Below, one piece after another: positions 38,201-49,262 of a stretch of 64,000 nt of DNA (within the stretch, counting starts at the first letter, position 1; each line of letters opens with the position of its first letter). The notes under the pieces were generated by a model. The model made no database searches. It saw nothing but the letters and a program-made list of their open reading frames with translations, and was not told the origin of the DNA. Source of the DNA: Fagopyrum homotropicum (taxonomy: Eukaryota; Streptophyta; Magnoliopsida; Caryophyllales; Polygonaceae); assembly GCA_033239125.1 (NCBI GenBank), contig BSWB01000006.1:114808242-114872241 (forward strand), given 5' to 3'. The position numbers were made by a program, and so were the translations under genes.

Positions 38201-38999
38201 CCATTTTCATCAGTCATTACCCTTTACATGCACATATTTGAATGCCTCAAATCTCTATATTTTGGTTTTGTCTGATTTGTTTCAGCTTCCAATGGCCCAC
38301 ACTCCGGGATCCAGACCCATTGGCGCGTCATCCCGCAGGGTTTCACTCCCATTGTCGACTACCAAGGCTACGAACCACGGGTTGTCCCATTACCGCTCCA
38401 ATGCTGGAGTCCTCCATGGAACCGACTCCCCCGACATCTCAGTCAATGCTCCACTTCTCGACAAGATAGTCGAGTTCCCTTTAGCTTCCTCAGAAGACCC
38501 TCTATATGCCTTCCCAAACCCCGGGTCATCATCAACTACAACAGTAGCATGTCATTCGACCACCTCTCCTCGTCGTATCAACCAGACCTCATCAATCTCC
38601 GCTCAATGCTCGTCTAATTCCACAATTCCGAACCAAGTCGAATGCTCTACCACAAAGGACAAGTGTACTATTCAGGTTAATCCAGACCGACCCATCTCAA
38701 AGCCAAGCTTCATGGAGACTTTGGCAGGTGGGACCGAGTCCTCCGGGCCTAATCCAGTTGGTGGTGGGGCCGTGTCAAGCCGATCATCATCCGACTCCAG
38801 GCAGAGGCGGTTTGACATGTCATCGCATCAGCAGAGGGCAGAGGCTTTGGAGGGGCTGTTGGAGTTCAGTGCGAGGCTGTTACAACAGGAGAGGTTCGAC
38901 GAGCTCAATGTGTTGCTGAGGCCATTTGGGCAGGAGAAGGTGTCGCCAAGGGAGACCGCAATTTGGCTAACCAAGAGCTTTAAGGAGACTACAACATAA
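35292..38999 (+). CDS. NEK: Plant NIMA-related Ser/Thr kinase (NEK1/2/3 type)
   Basis: NEKs act on microtubules in cell growth and division. Coding exons: 35292-35377, 35493-35559, 35656-35721, 35930-35976, 36083-36128, 36247-36327, 36444-36486, 36581-36630, 36756-36837, 36926-36975, 37059-37132, 37287-37338, 37654-38115, 38286-38999. All introns are GT-AG and the phases join to 639 aa. The kinase domain is at the N-terminus: Gly loop GKGAFGSA (11-18), ATP Lys 33 in YVLKKIRLARQTDRTRRSAH, HRD 127-129, DFG 147-149, activation loop GTPTYMCPE, then WSLGCCIYEMA. All catalytic residues are present. The tail is Ser/Pro-rich and ends with the conserved block QRAEALEGLLEFSARLLQQE and ETAIWLTKSFKE. Length and tail fit the plant NEK1-3 group; the exact paralogue is not resolved. 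Confidence 0.94.
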
Positions 39000-39493
39000 C
39001 ATAGAGAGAGCATTTAGCTAAACTAAGGTTGGTTCTGTAACTTGTGTTGTAGGAAAATATGCTATAGTTTAGGCTTTTAGGGCAAAACTGTTAGTTTTAT
39101 CTGATAAAACTGTGGCTAGAGATGTTGCCACTGCATTTCGAAGTTGCAGCAGCACCCTTTCAATTTAGTAACTTTCTTCTTCTGATATTATCATGCTGCT
39201 TTGTCCCAAGTCAGGGATTAGGTCGAATGTCGCGCTTGTAACTAGAGTGCTTGAGCGATGGCTTCAGATCATACTCTGATGTTAAGAAAATGATAAATAC
39301 AGCAGTAAATCACGTAATCAAATCTATATCGGCATATAAATACTTGAGCATCAAAATGCAGTTGGGCTTCTAAAGGAAATGAAACATACCCAAACTCAGG
39401 GTAATCCTTGGTATACATGGACACAAAATACTATTTACACAACATACTCGTTGAATCGTCACGAGCCGTGAAGTTAAAATCAATGCAACAGCT
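39000..39493. other. Tail-to-tail spacer with the 3' UTRs of NEK and LFG
   Basis: 494 bp between convergent stop codons. The NEK 3' UTR probably runs to about 39290 and the LFG 3' UTR fills the right side, so the transcripts may overlap or nearly meet. No other feature seen. Confidence 0.5.
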
Positions 39494-41078
39494 TTATGTC
39501 TGAGCTGCTCTGAATATGCTAAGAAGGGAGAGGAAGAGATTGATAATGTCCAGATACAATGCAACAGCAGCCCATATGTACTCGTCGTAAGAGTAGCGCT
39601 TGATGACGTTGTCTGTGTCGTATACAATGTACCCACAAAAGATAATGGAAGCTAAGCCGCCATATATCATCACTGATAATTTTCCCAGTGGGAAAAACAC
39701 CTGAACAAGAGAAAAACATTACAAAAACAGATGTTTAAAAATATCAGAATACATGTGCACTGAGGAAGGTGAAAGTAGATGCTTCTAATCTCTAGTTTAC
39801 CTGGATAATGGTAAAGAGAATCAAGACGAACAAAGCTCCAAACAAGAAGGGACCGAGGAAGTTAAAATCATAGCCTCTCCTTGCTGCCCAAAATGTGTAC
39901 AGTGTGAGACTGATTACCACAGCTGCTGTCAATATTACCGCCTCCAAGATAACCTTGCCTGTAAATAATATCGAATCATGACATGACATTAGAAGCCATA
40001 CAGGAAATCAAGATGCGAGCATGCTATGATAAGATTCGCAAAGGAGATAGTCATGTGCTAAATAGATCAGTCCACTAAGCAAACCAAGATTTTAAAGCAT
40101 GCCAATGAAACCAATAGAGATTGTTTTACACTGTATCATCTTGTATCCCACTCATTCTAGAACTAGTGAATAATCAGAGTATTAAGTTCAACAAGTAACC
40201 ATAACAAATGAAATAGGACTAGGATAACACAACATAATCATCCATCGGACCATCTTTATATTACTTTCTCTTAGAGTCCACATTTTCATAGCATTGCAAT
40301 AAATATAGATCAGACAACTACTACAGTTAAATGAACGCCAACCTCAAATCATTCCTGACAAATTGCTGGACTCAAAAATCGCAAAAGCTAAACCAAATTT
40401 CATGGCTCAGTTTATGCAAAATTCCACCAAAACTTCTCTCAGAATCAATCATATCTAGATGATCAAATAGTCAGACCTAATAGATAATATGTGAATGGAG
40501 AGAAACTCACCGCTAGTGAAGGCACAAGTCAAACCAACGGCGAAGGCGAGTGTTATAGTGAAAATCCCCAAAAGCAAATAATTCACAGGGTGGCGCTGGT
40601 GGTAGTAGTACAACGGCCACAAAACTGCAAACAACAAGAAAATCAATTCAGCAGAAGGGAAAAAAAAAACCTAATCCGAAAATCTGACCTAACAGTCCAA
40701 TTCCATTTCATTTACTCCAATGAAAGAAAACAAAACCAAACGAAAACCCTAATCCAACATAAGGAACGAAACAATTTTATTCAATTTCTCCAATGAAACA
40801 AATTAAAAAGAGAGAGGAATGCCTATGAAGGGAGTGATGATAAGGACGACGTAAAGGGCGATGCCAGCGGTGGAGGAGACAAAAAAGTGGGCGATCGGAT
40901 GAACAGTAACGACGACGGAAGCAACGGCTATGGTGGCAAGAAGCTGAATAGAGATGATGGAGTAGATCTTGCGGATGAACCCCCATCGGAGCTCCGGAGA
41001 CTCCATCATCATCGGGTACAAAGGGGTGCTAGCTCCAGCCTCCAAGTCATTTTTCTGGTATCCTTGATTCATCCACAT
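39494..41078 (-). CDS. LFG: LIFEGUARD / BAX-inhibitor-1-family membrane protein
   Basis: LFG proteins are small seven-helix membrane proteins (ER/Golgi/tonoplast) that restrain cell death and affect calcium handling. Exons: 41078-40823, 40624-40511, 39958-39801, 39700-39494, joining to 244 aa, the usual family size. Start MWMNQGYQKNDLEAG fits the family. Then come LYPMMMESPELRWGFIRKIY, the helices, PLYYYHQRHPVNYLLLG, GLTCAFTSGKVILE, SLTLYTFWAARRGYDF, FPLGKLSVMIYG and the conserved end IVYDTDNVIKRYSYDEYIWA. Introns 2 and 3 are GT-AG. Intron 1 appears to start with GC (after ATAG at 40823), since no nearby GT keeps the ITPFI-VLWPLYYYH join. An in-frame upstream ATG (41192) would add 38 residues not seen in the family. 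Confidence 0.93.
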
Positions 41079-41482
41079 CTTCGATTGGAAAAATGGTTTG
41101 AAACTAGCAGAACGGGATTTTGATTCCTTGTATTGGATGGAAGAGTCAAGTTTCGATTGTCGTAGTTGAGGTTTGAATATTCGATGATACAACTAAAAAC
41201 GCAAGAGGGGAGAAGGAGGATGGGATTATATCCAGAGTCCAGACGTCTCTTGCTTCTTCACTTCAAGTTAAGGCCTTGTTTGGCCGACGTCAAGTTTGTT
41301 GACTCTAATTTTGTTTTTGTGTTATTTAAGTCTTTGTACTAATTGGAGTAATTGGTGGGAAGGGATTATTTTCGGAACTTGCATAAAATTAGGGATTAAA
41401 TTTAGAATATAAAAGTCTGATGTACATAAGTGTATCCTTAAAGCTAAAAATGTAGATAAAATAAATACTGATAGGTAATAAA

Positions 41483-42077
41483 TGTTGTGTTAGGTTTCAA
41501 TCTACTTACTACGTATATTCGGGAATATGTATAAATATCTCAACGGTCTAAAGTCTCTTTCCGCTTAGCTATTCTAATACTGTTATCAGCGGTCAAAGTA
41601 TTTATTTAAAACACAATATTGATGTTTATCGAAACAAAGCACGACTATTTACTCGTATCACATATGAGACTCTCGGATGCAGGTGAGAGTGTGCCTCCCG
41701 TTTCCGTTGGAAGTGCGCTCCAAAGTCCCAATAGGAGTGCGCCCCGTGCTCTAGTGTAATGTAATAATCAGGTGAGAGTGTGCCTCCCGTTCCTATTGAA
41801 AGTGTCCCTAGAGTCCCACTAGGAGTGCGCCCCACACTCTATTGTAATGCAACAAGCTAACGTTGCTCTTGTTAAGACAACTACATCTATGTAAATAACT
41901 TACTATTCTTACGCATATTCATCCATCTCTCTATTTTCCTGTAACTTCACTTCCTAGAATAGCTCCACGCATGTATATATAGTTTCATCCAGTAGTCAGA
42001 CTTTGTAGGGATTTACTTGAGCGCCAAGTATACGATTGTCCAAACATATGACAAGCCTAATTCAAGACATATTAACA
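41483..42077 (-). repeat. Probable 3' LTR of Copia element C (minus strand)
   Basis: On the minus strand the purine tract AAGGTGGAGATT precedes TGTTAATATGTC, an LTR start. Inverted-matching ACACAACA at 41483-41490 is a plausible end, giving about 595 bp. It contains an 89-bp tandem duplication. The 5' LTR was not found. Confidence 0.55.
41680..41850. repeat. Two-copy tandem repeat of about 89 bp
   Basis: CAGGTGAGAGTGTGCCTCCC starts at 41680 and again at 41769. Both copies continue through AATAGGAGTGCGCCCC or ACTAGGAGTGCGCCCC to TAATG. Lies inside the putative LTR. Confidence 0.85.
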
Positions 42078-43540
42078 AATCTCCACCTTGACTTGAATCC
42101 TCATAGATATACCAAATGCATTAGTCAATGCCTACACTAACTCTTTCTCCCCAAATGTGCCTCATGGACACTCAACAACTTCTAACATTTAGCAAGTCCA
42201 AAAAATGATGGAACTTGTTGCGGGGTACCGACTTGGTGAACATTCAACACGATTAGCAAGCCCAAACAATGTTAGAACTTGTTGCGGGATACCGACTTGG
42301 TGAACATATCATCATGATTATCAACAATACCTACTTTCTTCACCCTGATCCTCTTCTCACTTCTCAAGAAATGAAACTTGTTGTCAATATGCTTAGTCAT
42401 CTCACGGTGAACCTAATCCTTGGTCAAACAAATTGCACTTAGACTGTCACAGTACACAATAGCCTGATCATGATGTATACTTAGATCACTAACTAAATCT
42501 TTCAACCAAATTCCCTCTTTAGCTATTTCTGACAACACCATGAACTTTGCCTATATTTTAGACAAAGTAACCATGGGTTTTTAAGGTTGTCTTCCAACTC
42601 ACAACAAAACCCCCAAGAGTGAAAACATAACTGGGCATAGATCTTCTAGTACCAATATCTCTTGCATAATCAGAATAAGAGTACCTTGTGACCAAACACT
42701 GCGTATTGTTCCTAAAAACACGTTCAATGTCAGATGTACCTCTAAGGTACCGAAAGTATCCTCTTCACAGCTTGCCAATGTTCTTGCCCCATGAACCTAC
42801 TCACAACACTCACAACTTGTGCTATATTTGGTCTTGTGCAGGCCATAACATACATCAAACTCCCTATTGTACTAGCATAAGGGACTCATGACATATGCTC
42901 CTTCTTCTCATCCGACTGATGTGAAAATAGAGTGGTAATATGGATGTTAGCAACACCTTTTCGATGTAGTATTTTTGTGATAAGACAAGATTCTTATGAC
43001 CCCTATCTCTAAGAATCTCCATTCCAATAATTTTTCGAGCTACTCCCAGATTCTTCATCTCAAACTCATCACTTAGGAGACCCTTCATTTTTGAATGTCA
43101 TACTTGTTATTTGTAGTTATTAGCATATCATCTACATACATGACCATATAGATGAGATAATCATTCTTCAACTTGTTGCAGTCAGAACAATCATAAGCAC
43201 ATGTTGTAATCAATCTCTATCATATAGCTGTCAAATCTCTCGTACCACTCCCTCGGAGACTACTTAAGTCCATATAAAGACTTATTCAGCTTGTGGACAT
43301 AGTTTTCTTTCTCTAGAGCTTGAAAACATATGGTTGAGTTATGTATATGACTTCTTCTAACTCTCCATGTAAGAAAGTTGTTTTTACATCAAGTTGTTCG
43401 AGCTCTACATCTTGATATGCCACTATTGCTAGTAACACTCTAATAGAGGTATGTCAGACTACCGGCGAGAAAACTTCATTGTAATACATTCCCTCTCTCT
43501 GATTACATCCTTGAAGTTCTTGAAAATTTCTCCTTTGTGG
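42078..43540 (-). pseudogene. Copia element C pol remnant, minus strand
   Basis: The minus strand reads RT and RNase H pieces: SLYGLK-like text near 43265, LSDEFEMKNLGVARKIIGME (43085-43025), then KNLVLSQKYYIEKVL to about 42930. Positions 42870-42180 hold RNase H scraps. Many stops. A ~67-bp tandem duplication at about 42185-42305 (GAACTTGTTGCGGG(G/A)TACCG twice) interrupts it. Confidence 0.7.
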
Positions 43541-43547
43541 AATCTAT

Positions 43548-44208
43548 AATCCGCAATCTCACAACAAGATTCGCTCTCAAAGACTTGGAATTTTTAAACT
43601 AATTTCTTGGGGTTGAGGTCATTCCAAGTGCTATTAGTGTATTTCTTAGCCAACACAAATATATCATTGACAATCTTGCTTGGTTTGGCATGTTGGAAAC
43701 TAGACCCTTTACAACTTCCATGTTCACTTACCTTACTCTCTAACATTGACCAAGATACTCCCCTTTCACAACCCGATACTCAACTTGTTGGCTTGCTTCA
43801 ATATCTTTCAATTACAAGGCCCAATATTGCCTTTACCATAAAATGGCTATAACAATTTTTACATAAGCCTATTGACGTACAATGGGTTGCTATCAAACGT
43901 GTACTACAATACCTTGCTGGATCCTTTCACATGGGCCGGTGACAATTCTGATTACTTGTCCACTGGAGCGTACATGGTATATCTCGGCAAAACTTTATTA
44001 TCATGGAGTAGCAAGAAGCAAGAGGCAATTGCTCGGTCATCAACGAAAGCCGAATATCAATCGGTTGCTATCACAATCGTAGAATTACAACGGATACTTT
44101 CTTTTGTGCAAGAGCTTGGTCTTAAACCTACCAAACAATATGTTGTTTATTGTGATAATGTTGGCGCAACTCAATTAAGCGCCATGGTGGAAGAAGTTGT
44201 GTCAATTT
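43548..44208 (+). pseudogene. Copia RT/RNase H fragment, plus strand
   Basis: Begins with RFALKDLEFLNxFLGVEV, continues SQHKYI and YLSITRPNIAFTI, then RNase H: WAGDNSDYLSTGAYMVYLGK, LLSWSSKKQEAIARSS and YVVYCDNVGATQL. It is on the opposite strand to element C, so it is a different insertion. It ends where LINE sequence begins at about 44209. Confidence 0.82.
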
Positions 44209-45806
44209 AAGGAGACGGGGGACTTGAATTTCGTGATACGAAAGCTTTCAATCTTACTATGTTAGCTAAACAAGATTGGAGACTCATTATGGAACTGGAT
44301 TATCTCATTGTTCTCCTTCTCAAGGCTAAGTATTATCCGAACGGGTATCCGGGCCACAAATGGAACCTGGGGGATGACAGAGATATCGACTTTTGGAATG
44401 ATGTATGGCTCGGAGGGAAGGCTCTTAAGGACGAAGTGAATCAACCCATTGATTTAAATCTGAGAGGGCATAGGGTCTACGAGTTTTGGACTCATGGAGA
44501 AGGGTGGAATTGGAATCTGCGGAACCTCATGCTCCCTATACAGACGATTCTAAAGCTGGCGGCTATTGCTCCTTGCGAATCAGCACACTCAGTTAGTGGG
44601 GACGAAGAGCATCTTTGTAGGAAAGATGAACTTAGTTGGCTGCATAGCAAGGATGGTAACGTCACCGTGTCTTCTGCCTACTGTATGTTGAGAGGTGAGG
44701 CCAATATTCATGAGACAGACTTTGTCATATTCAGACATATCTAGAGGTTACAAGCTTAGGAAAGAATCAGGGTTTTTATTTGGAAGATTATGAGGGAAGG
44801 TGTCCTTGGCAACGAAGACCGGCGCATCCGTCATCTCACCTCAATGGTTGTTGCTGCTTTTGTAATACCCAGGCCAAAACTCTTCTGCATTTGTTCAGAG
44901 ATTGCGAACACAATAGACACTTTTGGCTTAACCTGCAGGCCCACCACCGACTAGGCGACTAGAGGGGTTCTTCAAACTTCCTTTTTCCGCATGGATCCGT
45001 GGTAACGTCTCTTCTACGAGTAATTTTAAATTTAATTGTAGATGGAGTTCAGTGTTTGCTGTAGGTATCTAGTGGCTTTGGAAGTGGAGAAACGAAAAAA
45101 ATTTCAACTCAAAGGACTTCACAGGGGACACATACACTTTTGTGATTGCGCAAACCTTAGAGTATATATGTGCATGTAAGAGCAAGGATTCCAACACCAA
45201 TAGGCCCAGTAGGCGCATCGTGTCAGTCAAGTGGGACCCCCCTCCGAGAGACGTCATGAAGATTAACTCCGACGGGTCAGTTAGAGAAGACGGACATGCT
45301 ACGGCAGTAGGCGTTATTAGAAATAATATGGGTGAGTGGCAGCGAGGCTTCATTGTTAATATGGGTATATGCATTGTACCAATGGCAGAGTTGTGGGGTA
45401 TTTGTCATGGTCTAAAGCTCGCTTGGGAGTGTGGATACCGTAAAGTGATTGTCGAAACTGATTCCCAATTGGCAATCTCTTTACTAGATAAACCGATCCC
45501 AAGCTGTCACCCACTCGCTAGTCTGGTACGTAAGTGTCATGACTTCATCAAAAAGGACTGGGATATCCAGTACCGTCATGCCTACCGTGAGGCGAATACT
45601 ATTGCGGATTATCTAGCTAGCTTTGCTTTTAATTTTCCTATTGGACTAAGTGTATTGCTTGACCCTCCCGAGGGTGTAGTTGATCTTTTACGTTACGATG
45701 TAAGGGATCAGGCTATCCCCCGAGTGATTACTACATAGCCTCTTTTATTAATAAGAAGCGCATTTGAAGCGCCGGAAACCACCGACACTCCTTCCCACAA
45801 AAAAAA
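44209..45806 (+). pseudogene. LINE 3' end: RT tail, zf-RVT and RNase H
   Basis: 5'-truncated LINE. RT tail GGLEFRDTKAFN, MLAKQDWRLI, LKAKYYPNGYPG (44215-44350), then FWNDVWLGG. A zf-RVT region at 44640-44960 (ISPQWLL frame shifts; AKTLLHLFRDCEHNRHFW) follows. The RNase H-like domain, in one frame at 45142-45738 (198 aa), has MKINSDGSV (Asp), MAELWGI (Glu), VETDSQLAI (Asp) and REANTIADYLA (final Asp). The RNase H part is intact although the rest is broken. A short A-run at about 45798 may be the poly(A) end. Confidence 0.82.
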
Positions 45807-45808
45807 AG

Positions 45809-46193
45809 TATTATCCGAACGACACCTTTTTGGATGCGGTTGTTGGGTTTATGCCTAGCTACACTTGGAGGAGTATCACTATGGGGAGAGAGGTTATGCA
45901 AAAGTGTATATGATGGAGCGTCGGTAATGGTTCTTTGATTCAGTTAGGAACAATCCTTGGATTCCGAGACCTTCAACCTTCAAGCCAATTATGCTCCCCT
46001 CTAATTTAGTGTCGTATTCCGGTACTACCCAAAGGTGGTCAAGATGTAGAAGGGCCTCTCTCTCCAGTGGCGTTGCGGAAAGAAGGCGAACACGATGTTA
46101 CACTGGTTCTCTTGTAGTCTTTCAGATGAGATCGCACTGGGACTATCAACAAGGGATGACAACCTTGTGGTTGTTGTGGAAGAGACGTGCCAA
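45809..46193 (+). pseudogene. Second LINE fragment, RT tail
   Basis: Starts with YYPNDTFLDAVVGFMPSYTW, then RSITMGREVMQKCIWWSVGN and further decayed text. It repeats the RT-tail segment that begins at about 44329 (TATTATCCGAACG in both), so it is a separate piece of the same LINE class joined behind the first. Truncated at 46193 by LTR-like sequence. Confidence 0.65.
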
Positions 46194-46690
46194 ATGTAAA
46201 AGCCCGAATATTTAATTTTAGTTAATTGCGACTAATTAAGCTTATTTGTAATTGATTAAGCTTAACCGTGATTATCGGGTAATGATGTATATTGAAGCCT
46301 TGGGTGTTTGGAGTCTCTGGACCATAACTTCCGTGCATAATGGGTGAATTTCGCTTGCTTTATTGTGTTCTAAATTCAATTTTAGTTTTAGAAAATTTTC
46401 AATTTTTCCTCCAACAAGTTATTTTTACCCTTTAATATTATTTTGGGCATTTGAGGGATACAATTAATAAAATCAAAGTTTAAAGAATTGACGAGGGCAT
46501 CGATTATGCCTAAGATATGAAATAATATAAAAAGGTAAAATGATAAGAATAGTCGTTATTTCATTTTTTAACGGCTAAGAAACGCAACTTAGGGATATCT
46601 TTTTTCCGAGAAAGTTGAGAAATAAGTATTCCGGCTTTTCTATTCCAATTTCGTAATGTTAAGAGATCGAATTTTATAACCGTGATTTAA
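46194..46690 (+). mobile_element. LTR-like fragment
   Basis: Begins TGTAAAAGCCCGAATATTTA, a start typical of some plant Gypsy LTRs, and is non-coding. No partner or end was found; the retrocopy at 46691 interrupts or borders it. Confidence 0.4.
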
Positions 46691-47745
46691 TTTTTTTTTT
46701 TTTATGATGAATAATTTCTCATTTTATTATCCGATACTTCAAAATTTACAAAGAGCTAGAAGGAAGACGGGCAACAAGTTGTGCCGCTAATCCTTTCTGG
46801 ATAGCGAATCCGATCCTCCTAAAAACAACATCAGAAGACCTAGGAGACGTTACGTTGCCATGCAAAACCCGTTGCACCCTCTTCATAATTTCAATAGCAT
46901 CGGGCGCAAGGAAACCAAAGGTGTCGAAAGCGAACGGAAGAAACACATGTTGATTTTCAATACAAGCTTTCTCATGTTTGGCCACCTTAGCAGAAGCTGC
47001 ATTAAGCGCCGCCTTTCCCACCGCAAAAGGCCCACTACCCAAACAAACAAGTGGGGAAACTCCAGTCAAATCGATGCAAGCATGTTTTCCACCCGCCCAT
47101 CCAAACACCAAGATATCCGCCGGCCTCAAGGTGGACCTCCCCTCACGTGGGTCAGTTAAGAAGGACACAGGCGCCTCCTTCTTAACCGATACCCTCGCCC
47201 TCCTAAACACATCACACAACACATCACGGACCAAATCATGCCTATATTTGAAGCCAGGAAGCTCTTTACAATGAACCGCATGCTCCCCAAAAGAATCTAG
47301 AATTCTCCGACAATTGGGCATAGGACAAATCTCATCGGCCGGGTATAGAGGAATCATAAGGCGATACTTAAGAACCGAACGATACTCAACCGGGGACATA
47401 CATTGCCCAAGTCCATCAATGGGTATGGCAAGAAGGAAATCTTGGCTATGTGTAGATTGAAGACACTTGAAAACCGCTTTTTGTCTTAGAGTCAAATCAA
47501 AAGTAACTTCCATCTCCTGCACGGTCTTACCGAAAAGAGCACTCGCCAAAGCATGTTGGGCTTTAGAGGGGACGGTGTTCTTTACAGTAAAGACAGAAAG
47601 ATCGAAACTAGGAATAGAAGTCTGAAGATTGCCCAAAGCTCCATAAAACTCGGAGCACATTTCTACAACTCCACTGTCCCGCAGAATATGGTCTTGGAGC
47701 TCCCAAGACTGGGCCCTAGAGGCAACAAAAGCAAAGGAAGACGTC
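46691..47745 (-). mobile_element. Poly(A)-tailed, 5'-truncated retrocopy
   Basis: On the minus strand an open frame is followed by GGATAATAAAATGAG (an AATAAA signal) and a run of 13 or more A (46703-46691). TTAATT occurs next to the tail (46687-46692) and at the other border (47746-47751), a candidate target duplication. The coding frame is already open at the 5' border, so the copy is truncated. This fits LINE-mediated retroposition. Confidence 0.65.
46746..47660 (-). CDS. Orphan plant repeat-family protein, 304 aa, nuclease-like C-terminus
   Basis: An intact frame without introns; it stays open upstream of the ATG to about 47753, so the original protein was longer. Visible parts: QKAVFKCLQSTHSQDFLLAI, IDGLGQCMSPVEYRSVLKYR, a Cys/His cluster likely to bind zinc (CPMPNCRRILDSFGEHAVHC), ELPGFKYRHDLVRDVL, then RPADILVFGWAGGKHACIDL and FLPFAFDTFGFLAPDAIEI. 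From memory this resembles a protein found in many dispersed copies in plant genomes with no agreed function. The RPAD..(x)n..CIDLT region is reminiscent of PD-(D/E)XK nuclease tails in animal retroelements, but I cannot prove it. Whether it is expressed is unknown. Confidence 0.6.
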   Translation of the reverse strand: MCSEFYGALGNLQTSIPSFDLSVFTVKNTVPSKAQHALASALFGKTVQEMEVTFDLTLRQKAVFKCLQSTHSQDFLLAIPIDGLGQCMSPVEYRSVLKYRLMIPLYPADEICPMPNCRRILDSFGEHAVHCKELPGFKYRHDLVRDVLCDVFRRARVSVKKEAPVSFLTDPREGRSTLRPADILVFGWAGGKHACIDLTGVSPLVCLGSGPFAVGKAALNAASAKVAKHEKACIENQHVFLPFAFDTFGFLAPDAIEIMKRVQRVLHGNVTSPRSSDVVFRRIGFAIQKGLAAQLVARLPSSSL

Positions 47746-47966
47746 TTAATTAATTATTTTGTATAAACTTTTTTATATGTATATCCTTACTATAATAAAA
47801 GAGAAACTTCCCCCAATGAATAGGGGTTTTCGTGTTTTACCGTTTTATCCCTTTCTTTCCTATTTTACCCTCCACTAATATGGTATATTACGTTTCATTA
47901 GCATCCTCCATTGTTTGACAGGTTGCTTATACAGATGTCTCTATTTTGAGCATACGTGTTGTTGTT

Positions 47967-48112
47967 TATGGCTTACTCTGTACATTTCTTGCTCTTCCAA
48001 AACACACCTCATATGGCTTACTCTGTACACTTCTTGCTCTTCTTGTTCTTCCAAAACACACCTCATATGGCTTACTCTGTACACTTCTTGCTCTTCCAAC
48101 ACACCTCATCTT
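47967..48112 (+). repeat. Three-copy tandem repeat, 45-54 bp
   Basis: TATGGCTTACTCTGTACA starts at 47967, 48012 and 48066, each copy running to AACACACCTCA. The middle copy has an extra CTTCTTGTT. Confidence 0.9.
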
Positions 48113-48439
48113 CTTTTCTTGGACAAACCCTGTGCAAACAAGAAACGCATCTCTCATTCTCCCCTGAAATCTCACATTTGTAATCTCGGCTTCTCCTTCT
48201 CCCAATGGAGTGGGTTACCGTGTCCCATGGGTATCAACTTCAGCTCACTCGGTGGCATCATCATGCATGCAGATATTTCACCTCAATTTTAGGTTATTCT
48301 CGTCGTTTGGTTTCTTCTCTTTTATCTCTCAATCTATCAATTCTATCAGATTTGGGGTTGCTCCTACTTTCTGATCTGTTTTCTCCTCCAGCTACACGGC
48401 AATGGAAGGTGTTGAACGTGAGCAAACCCTAAATTCAAA

Positions 48440-48558
48440 GACTGCAGGAGGAAGATTGCAGATATGTCAAACTCTCTAGGCAGAAAGCTACGGAATTCGT
48501 TGCTTGCCTCAATAATGCCGCCTTGGCTAAGCGACCTCGATTCCACTCTCAACTTTTG
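48440..48558 (+). pseudogene. Exon fragment of an unidentified gene
   Basis: An open stretch of about 40 codons (LQEEDCRYVKLSRQKATEFV followed by ACLNNAALAKRPRFHSQLL) ends at a good donor (TTTTG then GTAAGC). Composition and donor suggest a real exon captured from a host gene. I do not recognise the family. Confidence 0.45.
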
Positions 48559-48729
48559 GTAAGCTCAATTCCGTGGGTCACAACTTCACTGTGCGTTCTT
48601 CCCCTTCGAGGTAATTCAAATCAATTTGGGCTTTAGGTTAGAGAAGATTTGGTAACTTTTCTCTCTCTATTTCATCGTCAATTCATTCTCGCAAATCATC
48701 GATTTCATATTTAGCTTTCTTTTCTTCAG

Positions 48730-49262
48730 AAACTAAATGGGTTGGAATGGAGATCCATGTGCTCTGACTACTTGGGATCCTTGGGAAGGGGTTACGTGTT
48801 GAACAAATAGGAATGTGAGTGTTCTTATGGTCTCTTGAATGTATGCTTTCTTTCTCTTATATATGTTTGCGTTGTGTCATTTTGTTTCTGAACATACTTC
48901 TTATCAATTATCTAAGTTCTCTCAGTACTAAAAGAATATGTAGTTTACTTCTAATTATGCGGACCTATTATGCTACACATGCTTTTGATCTTCTGATCAA
49001 TATTTTCAATTTATGGATATGTAATTCCCCAAATATATCTTGGAAACCAAAAATATGTTGTATAGTGCTAAAGCATTTGTTAAGTGTTTTTTGCTGCTTC
49101 AAAACTAAATTCAAATGTACTACCTCTTCTTTTTCTAGGCTATCTAGTATCATGACATGTCATGTAATTCATTATATGTTTGTGGTTTCTGCCTAATGCT
49201 TATCTAATCATTCATGGTGTCACAGATTTATCAAGTCAAGGATTGAAAGGCTCTACCACCCG
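48730..49262 (+). pseudogene. Fragment of a malectin-like/LRR protein gene, two exon pieces
   Basis: After an acceptor TTCTTCAG, the first piece (48730 to about 48801) encodes GWNGDPCALTTWDPWEGVTC and then a stop; WxGDPC..WxGxxC is the hallmark at the malectin-like/LRR junction of plant receptor-like proteins. The second piece at 49226, after ACAG, encodes DLSSQGLKGS, the expected continuation into the first LRR. The intervening 420 bp would be the intron. Stops and lack of the rest show a captured fragment. Confidence 0.7.

Noticed and set aside
41079..41192. In-frame upstream ATG extending LFG by 38 residues
   Set aside because: The extension is Ser/Lys-rich and not found in the family, and MWMNQGYQKNDLEAG at 41078 matches the usual N-terminus. 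The region is probably 5' UTR.
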